From: an uncultured Christensenella sp.
Lineage (GTDB): Bacteria > Bacillota > Clostridia > Christensenellales > Borkfalkiaceae
Length of the DNA: 64,000 nt
Direction: 5' to 3'
NCBI GenBank assembly: GCA_910586245.1
Contig: CAJUFY010000005.1
Location: forward strand, 75,381 to 139,380
The notes beneath the pieces were generated by a model. The model saw nothing but the letters and a program-made list of their open reading frames with translations. It was not told the origin of the DNA and ran no database searches. How positions within the stretch are numbered: the first letter of the stretch is position 1; each line of letters opens with the position of its first letter. The translations under genes were made by a program, and so were the position numbers. Below, one piece after another: positions 41,610-49,454 of this stretch.

Positions 41610-43263
41610 AAAGTGCATTTTATATCCGCGAGTAAGTACCGAAATGCAAGTAGAGGGGTATAGTCTTGACGGACAAAAAAACAGTTTGAAAAGATTTGCC
41701 GAACGGGAAGAAATGCAGATAGTAGATTACTACGAAGATGCGGGCAAATCTGGCAAGTCGATAGAAGGACGTCCCGCTTTTAAGAAAATGCTTTCCGACA
41801 TAGAGAGCGGACAGAGCGTGGACTATATTCTCGTGTATAAACTTTCCCGTTTCGGAAGGAATGCGGCTGACATTCTCAATTCGTTGGAGTTAATTCAGGC
41901 TTACGATGTAAACCTGATTTGCATTGAAGAGGGAATAGATTCTTCGCAAACAAGCGGAAAACTTTTAATATCTGTTCTTTCTGCGGTTGCCGAAATCGAA
42001 AGGGAGAATATTCTTGAGCAGACAATGAACGGGCGCAGAGAAAAAGCTCGTCAAGGTTTGTGGAATGGCGGTCCTGCGCCGTATGGCTATTCTTTGAAAG
42101 ACAATAAACTTTACATAAACGAAGATGAGGCGGAGTTGGTCCGCCTCATCTATGATAAGTATGTAAACACTACAATAGGGTATTCAGGCATAGCTAAATA
42201 TCTGAACTTGCAGGGGATAAAAAAGGTTGTGCGCACGGACAGAATGATTGAAGAATGGAGTGCGCATTTCATAAATCTGATTTTAGAAAATCCCGTGTAT
42301 TGCGGTAAAATCGCTTATGGCAGGAGGACGCTTGAAAAAGTAAAGGGTAAGAAGAACGAATATAAGCGAATAAACGCTACCGATTATATTACGGTTGACG
42401 GCTTACACGAATCGCTTGTAAGTGAAGAGATTTGGAATAAAGCGCAGGATAAACGGCAGGCAACGGGCAAGAAGTTTGCTTCAAAATACGGCAAGGACAG
42501 AACGCATTTATTGACGGGTTTATTAAAGTGTCCCGTGTGCGGAGGTCCTATGTATGCCAACCGCCATTGTTGGACGAAAAAGGACGGAACGTATAAAGAA
42601 GTAGGCTATTATGTTTGTGGACGAAACAAACACGATAGGGGAAAGTTCTGCGATTATAAGGCTGACTTAAAGAAGAGTGTAATCGAACCACTTGTGATAG
42701 AAGCCGTAAAGGAAATCATAAGCGAAAAATATTTTGCTCAGGCGATTAAAGACAGAATCGTAAGTATCGGTAAGAATGATGATATTGACAAGGAAATAAG
42801 GAACTTTGAGAATAGGCTCAACGAGATTGAACTGAATAAGGCAAGATTGGAAAAAGAAATCGACACATTGCCCGCCGATACAAAATTCCGCGAAAGGAAG
42901 TTGCGCGATTTGAATGCCCGTCTTGACGGAATGTACGAAACCATTGCCGAATTGGAAAAATTGATTGGCGATGCCAAGTTGCAAAAGAAAGCGATGGAAG
43001 AAGAGGCGGTTACACTTGAACATATCTACCGAATATTATTGAACTTTTCGGAGTTTTTTGATATAATAGATGAGGACGAGCGGAAAAACCTTTTGTGCTA
43101 TTTGATAAAGGAAATACAGCTCAATCCGCATTGGGAGAAGAAATCACCGTTAAAATGGATAGAATTTAACTTTCCTATCTACCGCAACGGGGAGGAAATC
43201 AGAAAATTTTTGTGTGAAGGCAATTTCAATGTCGAGACGCTGGTGTCGTTGTATCGAAAATAA
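41593..43263 (+). CDS. Large serine recombinase (element integrase)
   Basis: The 556-residue protein has the resolvase catalytic domain with nucleophile Ser15 (YPRVSTEMQ) and RFGRN, the recombinase domain with WNGGPAPYGY, a zinc ribbon (Cys313/316/342/353) and a coiled coil at about 390-475. It integrates and, with a directionality factor, excises the element. Its last 10 residues (VETLVSLYRK) read like the normal C-terminus of RlmD and lie across and beyond the GAGACG core, so they are host-derived. In the circular form the frame would instead run on into the RlmD-tail domain, giving about 661 residues. Confidence 0.93.
   Translation: MNREGKKCILYPRVSTEMQVEGYSLDGQKNSLKRFAEREEMQIVDYYEDAGKSGKSIEGRPAFKKMLSDIESGQSVDYILVYKLSRFGRNAADILNSLELIQAYDVNLICIEEGIDSSQTSGKLLISVLSAVAEIERENILEQTMNGRREKARQGLWNGGPAPYGYSLKDNKLYINEDEAELVRLIYDKYVNTTIGYSGIAKYLNLQGIKKVVRTDRMIEEWSAHFINLILENPVYCGKIAYGRRTLEKVKGKKNEYKRINATDYITVDGLHESLVSEEIWNKAQDKRQATGKKFASKYGKDRTHLLTGLLKCPVCGGPMYANRHCWTKKDGTYKEVGYYVCGRNKHDRGKFCDYKADLKKSVIEPLVIEAVKEIISEKYFAQAIKDRIVSIGKNDDIDKEIRNFENRLNEIELNKARLEKEIDTLPADTKFRERKLRDLNARLDGMYETIAELEKLIGDAKLQKKAMEEEAVTLEHIYRILLNFSEFFDIIDEDERKNLLCYLIKEIQLNPHWEKKSPLKWIEFNFPIYRNGEEIRKFLCEGNFNVETLVSLYRK
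43234..43239. other. Right attachment site core (attR), in recombinase 3' end
   Basis: GAGACG in the context GTCGAGACGCTG encodes Glu-Thr of VETLVSLYRK in the same frame as attL. Everything to the right (LVSLYRK, stop, terminator) is interpreted as the displaced 3' end of rlmD. Confidence 0.7.
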
Positions 43264-43273
43264 AATCTGTTTG

Positions 43274-43305
43274 CCGCTCCGGAAGATCGTTCGGAGCGGT
43301 TTTTT
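43274..43305 (+). terminator. Terminator, probably the original rlmD terminator
   Basis: CCGCTCCG / CGGAGCGG stem with a 10-nt loop and six T residues, 11 bp after the stop codon of the recombinase/displaced rlmD end. Confidence 0.88.
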
Positions 43306-43325
43306 GTTCGATTTATAGAATTATA

Positions 43326-43354
43326 TTGACAACGCGCAATTCCTGCGTTATACT
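43326..43354 (+). promoter_or_regulatory. Promoter of the GH43 gene
   Basis: TTGACA (43326-43331), 17-bp spacer, TATACT (43349-43354). Confidence 0.85.
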
Positions 43355-43358
43355 GAAA

Positions 43359-43374
43359 AAGTAATCGATTACTT
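43359..43374. promoter_or_regulatory. LacI-type operator 1
   Basis: AAGTAATCGATTACTT, a perfect 16-bp palindrome 4 bp downstream of the -10 box. Its GTAATCGATTAC core recurs at 46131-46142 and nearly at 46176-46188. The neighbouring LacI protein is the expected ligand. Confidence 0.8.
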
Positions 43375-43399
43375 TATTTTTTAACGAGGGCGCACGCGC

Positions 43400-44917
43400 A
43401 TGAAGAAGCAAGTTTACAATCCTTTTTTACCGTTAAACGTTTACGTTCCGGACGGCGAACCGCACGTCTTCGGGGATCGGCTGTATTTATTCGGATCGCA
43501 CGATCAGGAGGGCGGTGACACGTTTTGCATGCTCGATTACGAAATCTGGTCCGCGCCGTTGGACGATCTTTCGGATTGGTCGAGCAAGGGGAGCAATTAC
43601 AGCGCGAAATGCGATCCGCTTTCGGAACCGACGAAGCGCCCTTATCTTTACGCGCCCGATTGCGTGCAGGGCAACGACGGCAAATTTTATCTTTACTATT
43701 GTTTGAGCGGGGAAAAAGGCGCGGGTGGTTATCACGGCCCCGTCGGCGTGGCGGTATGCGATACGCCGGACGGGAAATACCGCTTTCACGGACACGTGCG
43801 TTTTCCCGACGGTACGCTGTGCCGCAAATTCGTGCCGTTCGATCCCGCAGTGATTAACGACGGCGGCGTGATTCGGCTGTATTACGGTACCTGGTATCCT
43901 TACGAGGAGGCGGGGCGGTTCCGTCGTCGCAAACTGCGCGAAATGCAGGCGCAGATGTTCGGGAAATCTGTATCGGAAATCCGTGCGGAAAAAGGGGGCG
44001 TAATGGGTGCGGTATGCTGTGAGCTGGAGGACGACATGCTCACCGTCAAGCGCGGCCCCGCACGGATTTTACCCTCGAAGACCAAGGGCACGCCTTATCG
44101 CAGCAAGTACTATCCGCGCGGGAAGGAGGGGCACGTCTTTTTCGGCCACGGATTTTTCGAGGGCGCTTCCATACGGAAGATAAACGGGATCTATTATTTC
44201 ATTTATTCGTCCGTAAACAATCACGAATTATGTTATGCGACGAGCCGTTTTCCCGACCGCGATTTTACCTACCGCGGGACGATCGTTTCCAACGGCGACG
44301 TAGGCTACATGGGAAGGAGAGAAAAGGACAGGTTAAACCATACCGCCACCACGCACGGCAGTATCGAGCAAGCGGGCGGGCAATGGTACGTTTTTTATCA
44401 CCGCCAGACGCACGGCAGCGATTACAGCAGGCAGGCTTGCGCCGAACCGATTGAAATTGCCGCCGATGGTTCGATTTCGCAGGTTGAAATCACTTCCTGC
44501 GGGTTGAACGGCGGCGCGCTGTCGGGCGACGGAGAATATCCCGCGGCAATCTGCTGCAATCTGACGAACGGAAAAATGCCGCACGGCGGCAACGCGTCCT
44601 TTTCGGGCATTCCGATGATCACGCACGGAGACGGCGAACGTTTTCTTACGGGTTTGACGGCGGGAGTGCAAGTTGCTTACAAATACTTTCGTTTGACCGA
44701 AGTTTCGCGGTTTGCGGTGACGGCGCGCGGAAGCGGAACCTTGCGCGTTTTCTTCGACGGAAAGTTGGAAGGGGAAATAGAAATCGATTCCGAGGCATGG
44801 CGGGAATATCCCTGCCGCGTTGGACACGGCGGAGAAAAGAGCGCCGTAACGTTGGAAATCGCCGCGGGACGGTTGGAAATTTTATCGTTACGCATGGATT
44901 CTTCTTGTTCGGATTGA
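43400..44917 (+). CDS. Glycoside hydrolase family 43-like enzyme
   Basis: The 505-residue protein has the five-bladed GH43 start (NPFLPLNVYVPDGEPHVFGDRLYLFGSHD), YAPDCVQGNDGKFYLYY and GHGFFEGASIRKINGIYYFIYSS, with the usual Asp and Glu positions, followed by a C-terminal beta-sandwich of about 120 residues similar to CBM6-type modules. GH43 enzymes remove xylose or arabinose from xylans. There is no signal peptide, so it would act inside the cell on imported oligosaccharides. Upstream sequence gives only a weak ribosome binding site (CGAGGG). The gene has its own LacI-controlled promoter. Confidence 0.85.
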   Translation: MKKQVYNPFLPLNVYVPDGEPHVFGDRLYLFGSHDQEGGDTFCMLDYEIWSAPLDDLSDWSSKGSNYSAKCDPLSEPTKRPYLYAPDCVQGNDGKFYLYYCLSGEKGAGGYHGPVGVAVCDTPDGKYRFHGHVRFPDGTLCRKFVPFDPAVINDGGVIRLYYGTWYPYEEAGRFRRRKLREMQAQMFGKSVSEIRAEKGGVMGAVCCELEDDMLTVKRGPARILPSKTKGTPYRSKYYPRGKEGHVFFGHGFFEGASIRKINGIYYFIYSSVNNHELCYATSRFPDRDFTYRGTIVSNGDVGYMGRREKDRLNHTATTHGSIEQAGGQWYVFYHRQTHGSDYSRQACAEPIEIAADGSISQVEITSCGLNGGALSGDGEYPAAICCNLTNGKMPHGGNASFSGIPMITHGDGERFLTGLTAGVQVAYKYFRLTEVSRFAVTARGSGTLRVFFDGKLEGEIEIDSEAWREYPCRVGHGGEKSAVTLEIAAGRLEILSLRMDSSCSD

Positions 44918-44928
44918 TTTCCGACGGG

Positions 44929-44957
44929 TTGACAAATCGGCTCTTTTGGGGTAAAAT
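44929..44957 (+). promoter_or_regulatory. Promoter of the lacI-type gene
   Basis: TTGACA (44929-44934), 17-bp spacer, TAAAAT (44952-44957), about 20 bp before the ATG. Confidence 0.75.
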
Positions 44958-44977
44958 AACGGCAGGCGGTAAAAAGC

Positions 44978-45982
44978 ATGGTTACGATTTACGACATTGC
45001 AAAAAAATGTAATTGTTCTTCCGCGACCGTGAGTAAAGTGCTCAGCCGTACGGGAAGCATCAGCGAAAAGAAGCGCAACGAAGTGTTGGATGCTGCGCGT
45101 TCGCTCGGATACGTTCCCAACGTAACGGCACGGAATCTGGTAAAAAAGCGGTCCGACATGGTGGGCGTGCTGCTTTTTTCCGATAAAGTTCTCGGTTTGC
45201 GGCACGAACTCTTTGCGGAAATTCTCAATTCTTTCCGTACGGTCATGGAGGAAAAAAATTACGAAATCGTTTTGATTTCCGAAAAAGCGACGCAATGGGA
45301 CGGCAGCTTTTTAACGCATTGCCGCGCTTTGCGGCTGGACGGTTTGTTTTGCCTTTGCTGCGAATACGGAACCTCCGCCGTACGTGATTTATTCGAAAGC
45401 GATATGCCCATCGTGGGATTCGAATCGCCTTTCGCGGAAAAATCGTCGGTTGCCAGTAAAAATTTCGAAGCGGGCAAACGTTTGACGGAATACCTGATCG
45501 GGCTCGGACATCGGCGGATCGCTTTTCTTGCAGGCAAAGACACCGCCATTACGCGCGAGCGGATCGCGGGGTACCGCGCCGCGCTTGCGGAATATTCCGT
45601 TCCGTTCGACGACGCGCTGCTCATCCGTACCAATTATTTCAGTTCCGACAGCGGCGAGAACGCAACGCACAGTTTGCTTTCGTGCGGGCATTCGTTTACG
45701 GCGGCAATGTATCCCGACGACTTTACGGCGCTTGCCGCAACCTATTTGCTGGCGCAGCACGGACTTTACGTGGGAAAAAATATTTCGGTCACGGGGTTCG
45801 ACGGGATTTCGGTCGGTTCTTTGGTGACGCCTAGACTCACGACGATGCGGCAGAACGCGCAGGCAATCGGCGCGGCGGCGGCGCAAAGTCTGATCAATCA
45901 GATCGAGGGACGGGAAAACCCGCAGTTTACCGTTTCTCTGGATACGACGCTCGTCGAAGGGGAAAGCACCGCCGCTCTCTGA
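44978..45982 (+). CDS. LacI-family transcriptional repressor
   Basis: The 334-residue protein has the LacI headpiece (MVTIYDIAKKCNCSSATVSKVLSRTGSISEKKRNEVLDAA), hinge SLGYVPNVTARNLVKK, and a periplasmic-binding-protein-like sensor domain (VGVLLFSDKV.. GHRRIAFLAGK.. ISVTGFDGI.. PRLTTMRQNAQAIG). It probably represses the GH43 gene and the importer operon through the GTAATCGATTAC palindromes on either side, relieved by a xylo- or arabino-oligosaccharide. No operator overlaps its own promoter. A terminator follows. Confidence 0.92.
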   Translation: MVTIYDIAKKCNCSSATVSKVLSRTGSISEKKRNEVLDAARSLGYVPNVTARNLVKKRSDMVGVLLFSDKVLGLRHELFAEILNSFRTVMEEKNYEIVLISEKATQWDGSFLTHCRALRLDGLFCLCCEYGTSAVRDLFESDMPIVGFESPFAEKSSVASKNFEAGKRLTEYLIGLGHRRIAFLAGKDTAITRERIAGYRAALAEYSVPFDDALLIRTNYFSSDSGENATHSLLSCGHSFTAAMYPDDFTALAATYLLAQHGLYVGKNISVTGFDGISVGSLVTPRLTTMRQNAQAIGAAAAQSLINQIEGRENPQFTVSLDTTLVEGESTAAL

Positions 45983-46005
45983 TTTCTTTTTTAAATAATC
46001 ATTCA

Positions 46006-46034
46006 AACCGCGAACAACCGTTTCGCGGTTTTTT
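46006..46034 (+). terminator. Terminator after the lacI-type gene
   Basis: AACCGCGAA / TTCGCGGTT stem with a 7-nt loop and six T residues. Confidence 0.88.
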
Positions 46035-46044
46035 GTAAATATAA

Positions 46045-46089
46045 ATAGTTATCTGAAAAAATTTTTCAAAAAATTTTTTCAGAAACTAT
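46045..46089. repeat. Long AT-rich inverted repeat before the importer promoter
   Basis: Arms ATAGTT-(AT)CTGAAAAAATTTTT and AAAAATTTTTTCAG-AAACTAT match over about 20 bp apart from one inserted base. The right arm ends on the first base of the -35 box (46089). It could be a regulator site, a cruciform or an UP-like element. Confidence 0.65.
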
Positions 46090-46117
46090 TGACAGCCCGT
46101 CTTTCTTGTGTTATATT
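46089..46117 (+). promoter_or_regulatory. Promoter of the first importer operon
   Basis: TTGACA (46089-46094), 17-bp spacer, TATATT (46112-46117). Confidence 0.85.
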
Positions 46118-46130
46118 ACACGTGAAAAAG

Positions 46131-46142
46131 GTAATCGATTAC
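46131..46142. promoter_or_regulatory. LacI-type operator 2
   Basis: GTAATCGATTAC, identical core to the GH43 operator, 13 bp downstream of the -10 of the importer promoter. Confidence 0.78.
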
Positions 46143-46175
46143 TTACATTATCGATTTTTATTTTTGACAATTTAG

Positions 46176-46188
46176 GTAATCGATTAAC
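46176..46188. promoter_or_regulatory. LacI-type operator 3 (one-base variant)
   Basis: GTAATCGATTAAC, 45 bp downstream of operator 2 and 22 bp before the binding-protein start codon. The spacing is about four helical turns, suitable for cooperative or looped binding. Confidence 0.65.
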
Positions 46189-46210
46189 TAATTAAAGAAA
46201 GAGGTGTTTT

Positions 46211-47503
46211 ATGAGAGGGAAAAAAGTACTCGCCGCCGCGCTTTCCGCGGTGGTTCTCGGCGCTTCGGTCGGCGCAATGGCGGCATGCGGAGACGGCAAA
46301 GGGAATGAAATGGTCTACTGGTGTTTCGATGCGGATATGGCGCAGCAGGTGAAGGATTATTATATTTCCAAACAAGATCTCGGTTATAAAATCAAAATCG
46401 AAACGATGACGCTGGACAACATGCTCTCGAAGCTGGACAACGGTTTGCGCACGGGCAAAAATCTTCCCGACGTGGTTGCGCTGGAAGGCGCTTCGTTCAA
46501 GCGTTATATCGACGGAAAAATTCTTGAGAACCTCGACGACTTGAAGCCGCTTACCGCCGATATGTACGATTATACCGTGGAAGCGGCGAGCAAAGACGGG
46601 CATCTTTACGCGCTTGCGACGAACGTTACGCCCGGCGTGTTCGCGTACAGAAGAAGCATTGCAAGAGAAACGTTCGGCACCGACGATCCGGCTGAAATTC
46701 AGGCAAAATTCAACAACTGGGAAAATTTTCTTGAATCTGCGCGCGAACTGAAAGCAAAGAACTACAAAGTGCTTTCTTCGTATATGGATATTGCCAAGGT
46801 GTATTTCGGCGGCAGAACGACGGGCTGGGTAGACGAACAGAACAACCTCGTGATCGACGAATCACTCACGAAGGATGAAAACAGTTTGATGGAAACCGCA
46901 AAATTGCTGAAAGACGAAAATTTGAGCAACGAAACGGCGGAAAATACCGCGGCGTGGTTCACCGATATTTCCGGGAAACAGGTATTCGGATATTTCCAGG
47001 CGACCTGGGGCATCCGTTCCAATCTGGAACGCAACTGTACGAGCGCGACTTCGCAGGAAACTTCGTACGGCGACTGGGCGATTTGCGAGGGGCCGAGCAA
47101 CTTTTTCGAAGGCGGCACCTTCCATGCGGTGATCAAGGGCACGAAATGGAAGACGGAAGCCAAAGAATTCGTTAAATTCTTCTCGACGGACGAAACTTAT
47201 CTGACGGACTGGGCGAAGGAAAACGGCGATTTCATGAACAGCAAATCCTGCATGCAGGCGATTGCCGACGACGCGGAATATCAGAACGAATTCCTCGGCG
47301 GACAAAATCCCTATAGCATCTATATTTCTGCGGCTTCCCACATCAACGGCAAAATTATCACGCAGTACGATTCCACGATCAACGGACAGTTCAAAGCTTG
47401 GGCGACCAACTATGCGGAAGCGATCACGCATAATAAAAGCGATTGCATTACCGAGTTTAAAAATTCCATTAAAGGCATTTACACCACGATTACAGTAAAA
47501 TAA
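46211..47503 (+). CDS. CUT1 sugar-binding lipoprotein (first importer)
   Basis: The 430-residue extracellular solute-binding protein has a lipoprotein signal peptide ending in AMAAC (acylated Cys26), followed by YWCFDADMAQQVKDYY and LPDVVALEGASFKRYI, as in MsmE/UgpB-like binding proteins. It captures oligosaccharides for the permeases encoded 16 bp downstream. AGAGGTG precedes the start. Control by the LacI operators just upstream suggests a xylan- or arabinoxylan-derived ligand; the ligand is inferred from the neighbours. Confidence 0.9.
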   Translation: MRGKKVLAAALSAVVLGASVGAMAACGDGKGNEMVYWCFDADMAQQVKDYYISKQDLGYKIKIETMTLDNMLSKLDNGLRTGKNLPDVVALEGASFKRYIDGKILENLDDLKPLTADMYDYTVEAASKDGHLYALATNVTPGVFAYRRSIARETFGTDDPAEIQAKFNNWENFLESARELKAKNYKVLSSYMDIAKVYFGGRTTGWVDEQNNLVIDESLTKDENSLMETAKLLKDENLSNETAENTAAWFTDISGKQVFGYFQATWGIRSNLERNCTSATSQETSYGDWAICEGPSNFFEGGTFHAVIKGTKWKTEAKEFVKFFSTDETYLTDWAKENGDFMNSKSCMQAIADDAEYQNEFLGGQNPYSIYISAASHINGKIITQYDSTINGQFKAWATNYAEAITHNKSDCITEFKNSIKGIYTTITVK

Positions 47504-47519
47504 CGCTCGGAGGCGTAAG

Positions 47520-48572
47520 ATGGAACAACTTTCTCTTGAAAGGGAAGCGGCGAACGAGCGCAACGGATCTCCCGAACGGAAGGAAAAGCGGAAAAAGAAA
47601 TTCAGGATTCCCGTAAACGCTTACGGCGTGCTGTTTATTCTGCCGTTCTTTATCGTGTACGGTATTTTCTCGCTGTTTCCCATGTTTTATTCGGTCATTC
47701 TGAGCTTGACCGATTACGCCGGGTACAACCGTTATTTCTCGTTTATCGGCTTCGGAAATTTCGCATGGCTGATATCGCAGGCGCGGTTCTGGCAGTCGTT
47801 CTTGAACACGGTCATTATCTTTTGCATGAACTTTGTTCCGCAAATGGCGTTCGCTTTGATTTTTGCGGCGATGTTTACGACGAAAACGTACAAAATGAAA
47901 TGTAAGGGCGTGTTCAAAGCCATTTATTATCTGCCCAACATCATTACCGCGACTTCGGTTGCCGTCATGTTTTATACGTTGTTTTTAAAGCCGAGCGGCG
48001 GACTCTGGCAGCTTTTAAACAAACTCGGGATAATTTCCTACGACGTCAATTTGTATCTGTTGGCGTGGCCTTCGCGGATTATTATTGCGTTCATTCAGTT
48101 CTGGATGTGGTTCGGCTGCACGATGGTAACCCTTTCGGCGGGGATTCTGGGAATCAATCCCTCCGTTTACGAAGCGGCGCAGCTCGACGGCGCGTCGCAA
48201 AAGGATATCTTCCTGCACATCACGCTTCCGCTGATCAAGCCGATCGTGGTTTACAGCCTCGTGACTTCGGTTCTGGGCGGCATGCAGGTGTTCGATATCC
48301 CTTACCTGTTTCTTTCGGGCGGACCCGTGCTTTCGGGCGGACGCAACGCCACCGAAACGATTGCCGTTTATATTTACAAAATGGCGTTCGATACGGGCGG
48401 AGAAATGCAATACGGCATTGCTTCCGCCGCGAGCGTATATCTGTTCGTGCTCTGCATGACGATCAGCTTCGTGCTCTTCCGCGTGACGCATTCCGACGAG
48501 GAGAAACGCCAGCGCCGTACGGAACGGAAAATCTGGGGGGGGGTACGAGATGAAAGCAGAAACGCTCGTTAA
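47520..48572 (+). CDS. ABC sugar permease (MalF/LacF-like)
   Basis: The 350-residue permease has an N-terminal charged tail, six transmembrane helices (first at about 37-57) and the EAA loop EAAQLDGASQKDIFLHITLP for contact with the ATPase. It pairs with the MalG-like permease whose gene overlaps its 3' end by 23 bp. A run of nine G residues (48535-48543) lies in its last codons and also in front of the next start codon. No ATPase gene is in the operon; a shared MsmX-type ATPase is probable. Confidence 0.92.
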   Translation: MEQLSLEREAANERNGSPERKEKRKKKFRIPVNAYGVLFILPFFIVYGIFSLFPMFYSVILSLTDYAGYNRYFSFIGFGNFAWLISQARFWQSFLNTVIIFCMNFVPQMAFALIFAAMFTTKTYKMKCKGVFKAIYYLPNIITATSVAVMFYTLFLKPSGGLWQLLNKLGIISYDVNLYLLAWPSRIIIAFIQFWMWFGCTMVTLSAGILGINPSVYEAAQLDGASQKDIFLHITLPLIKPIVVYSLVTSVLGGMQVFDIPYLFLSGGPVLSGGRNATETIAVYIYKMAFDTGGEMQYGIASAASVYLFVLCMTISFVLFRVTHSDEEKRQRRTERKIWGGVRDESRNAR

Positions 48573-49437
48573 ACGGGAAGCGCGCCGCTCCGTACCGCGT
48601 GCGCAGCGCATCAAACGAAACACGGTGCAAACGCTCATTTACGCGCTCTGCATTCTGATGGCGGTGCTCTGTCTGTTGCCGCTCTGGCTGTTGTTCGTAG
48701 ACGCCACGCGTTCCACCACACAGATCAATCAGGGCATGAGCGTGCTTCCGAGCAAATATTTCTTCATCAATTTCGGAACGCTGATGGCGAAGGATTTCCC
48801 CGTTCTGCGGGCGTTCTTCAACAGCTTGTTCATCAGTTTCAGCTCTACGGTGCTGTGCCTGTACTTTTCGGCGCTTACGGCGTATTCGTTCGTGGCGTAC
48901 CGTTATAAGGGGCAGAAAGCGGTTTATTCCTTTATTCTGATGTTGATGATGATTCCCGGACAGCTTTCCATGATCGGTTTTTATAAACTGGTCGTAGACA
49001 TGAATATTTACGACACGTACGTTCCGCTCATCATTCCCGCGATTGCGGCTCCCGGCGGCGTGTTCTTCTTCAAACAGTATTTCGACGCAAACTTTTCCAA
49101 GGAAATGGTGGAGGCGGCGCGGATCGACGGGGCTTCCGAGTTCCGCACGTTTAACCTTGTGGTGCTGCCTACGCTGGTTCCCGCGCTTGCGACGAACGCG
49201 ATATTCGGCATCGTCAGTTCGTGGAACAATTACATGGGACCGTTGATGTTGCTTTCCACAACCGAAAAGTTTACCTTCCCCATGATCGTGCAACTGCTCA
49301 AAACCGACCGATACAATACCGATCTGGGCGCGATGTCGCTCGCGGTGTTCATTACCATCGTACCGCTGCTCGTGATTTACGCCGCATTTTCCAAATTTAT
49401 CATTCAGGGTGTGGCGATCGGCGGCGGCAAAGAATAA
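48550..49437 (+). CDS. ABC sugar permease (MalG/LacG-like)
   Basis: The 295-residue permease shows a first transmembrane helix at about 34-54 and the EAA loop EAARIDGASEFRTFNLVVLP. It ends in IIQGVAIGGGKE, the typical MalG-type C-terminus. Its start lies 23 bp inside the preceding permease gene, and the ribosome binding site is a G-rich stretch that includes a 9-G tract. Together with the binding protein it completes a CUT1 importer without an ATPase. Confidence 0.92.
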   Translation: MKAETLVKREARRSVPRAQRIKRNTVQTLIYALCILMAVLCLLPLWLLFVDATRSTTQINQGMSVLPSKYFFINFGTLMAKDFPVLRAFFNSLFISFSSTVLCLYFSALTAYSFVAYRYKGQKAVYSFILMLMMIPGQLSMIGFYKLVVDMNIYDTYVPLIIPAIAAPGGVFFFKQYFDANFSKEMVEAARIDGASEFRTFNLVVLPTLVPALATNAIFGIVSSWNNYMGPLMLLSTTEKFTFPMIVQLLKTDRYNTDLGAMSLAVFITIVPLLVIYAAFSKFIIQGVAIGGGKE

Positions 49438-49454
49438 AAATTCAGGAGGAAATT

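Larger units (their letters stand above)
28295..43239 (+). mobile_element. Integrative mobilizable element carrying a type I RM/DUF2971 defence operon
   Basis: About 14.9 kb between two GAGACG cores in rlmD. All genes are on the plus strand, and the sequence is visibly AT-richer than the flanks. Order: rlmD-tail domain, HTH regulator, hsdM, DUF2971, hsdS, DUF2971, hsdR, sigma-like protein, KilA-N protein, oriT-like region, MobL-like relaxase, small regulator, decayed gene, large serine recombinase. It has a relaxase but no coupling protein or type IV secretion genes, so it would need a helper element. Boundaries rest on composition change and reading-frame logic rather than a comparison with an empty site. 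Confidence 0.85.

Noticed and set aside
46161..46195. Second promoter (TTGACA at 46165) before the first binding protein
   Set aside because: The -35 is perfect, but at 16-18 bp spacing no acceptable -10 exists; the hexamer falls between the two operators.
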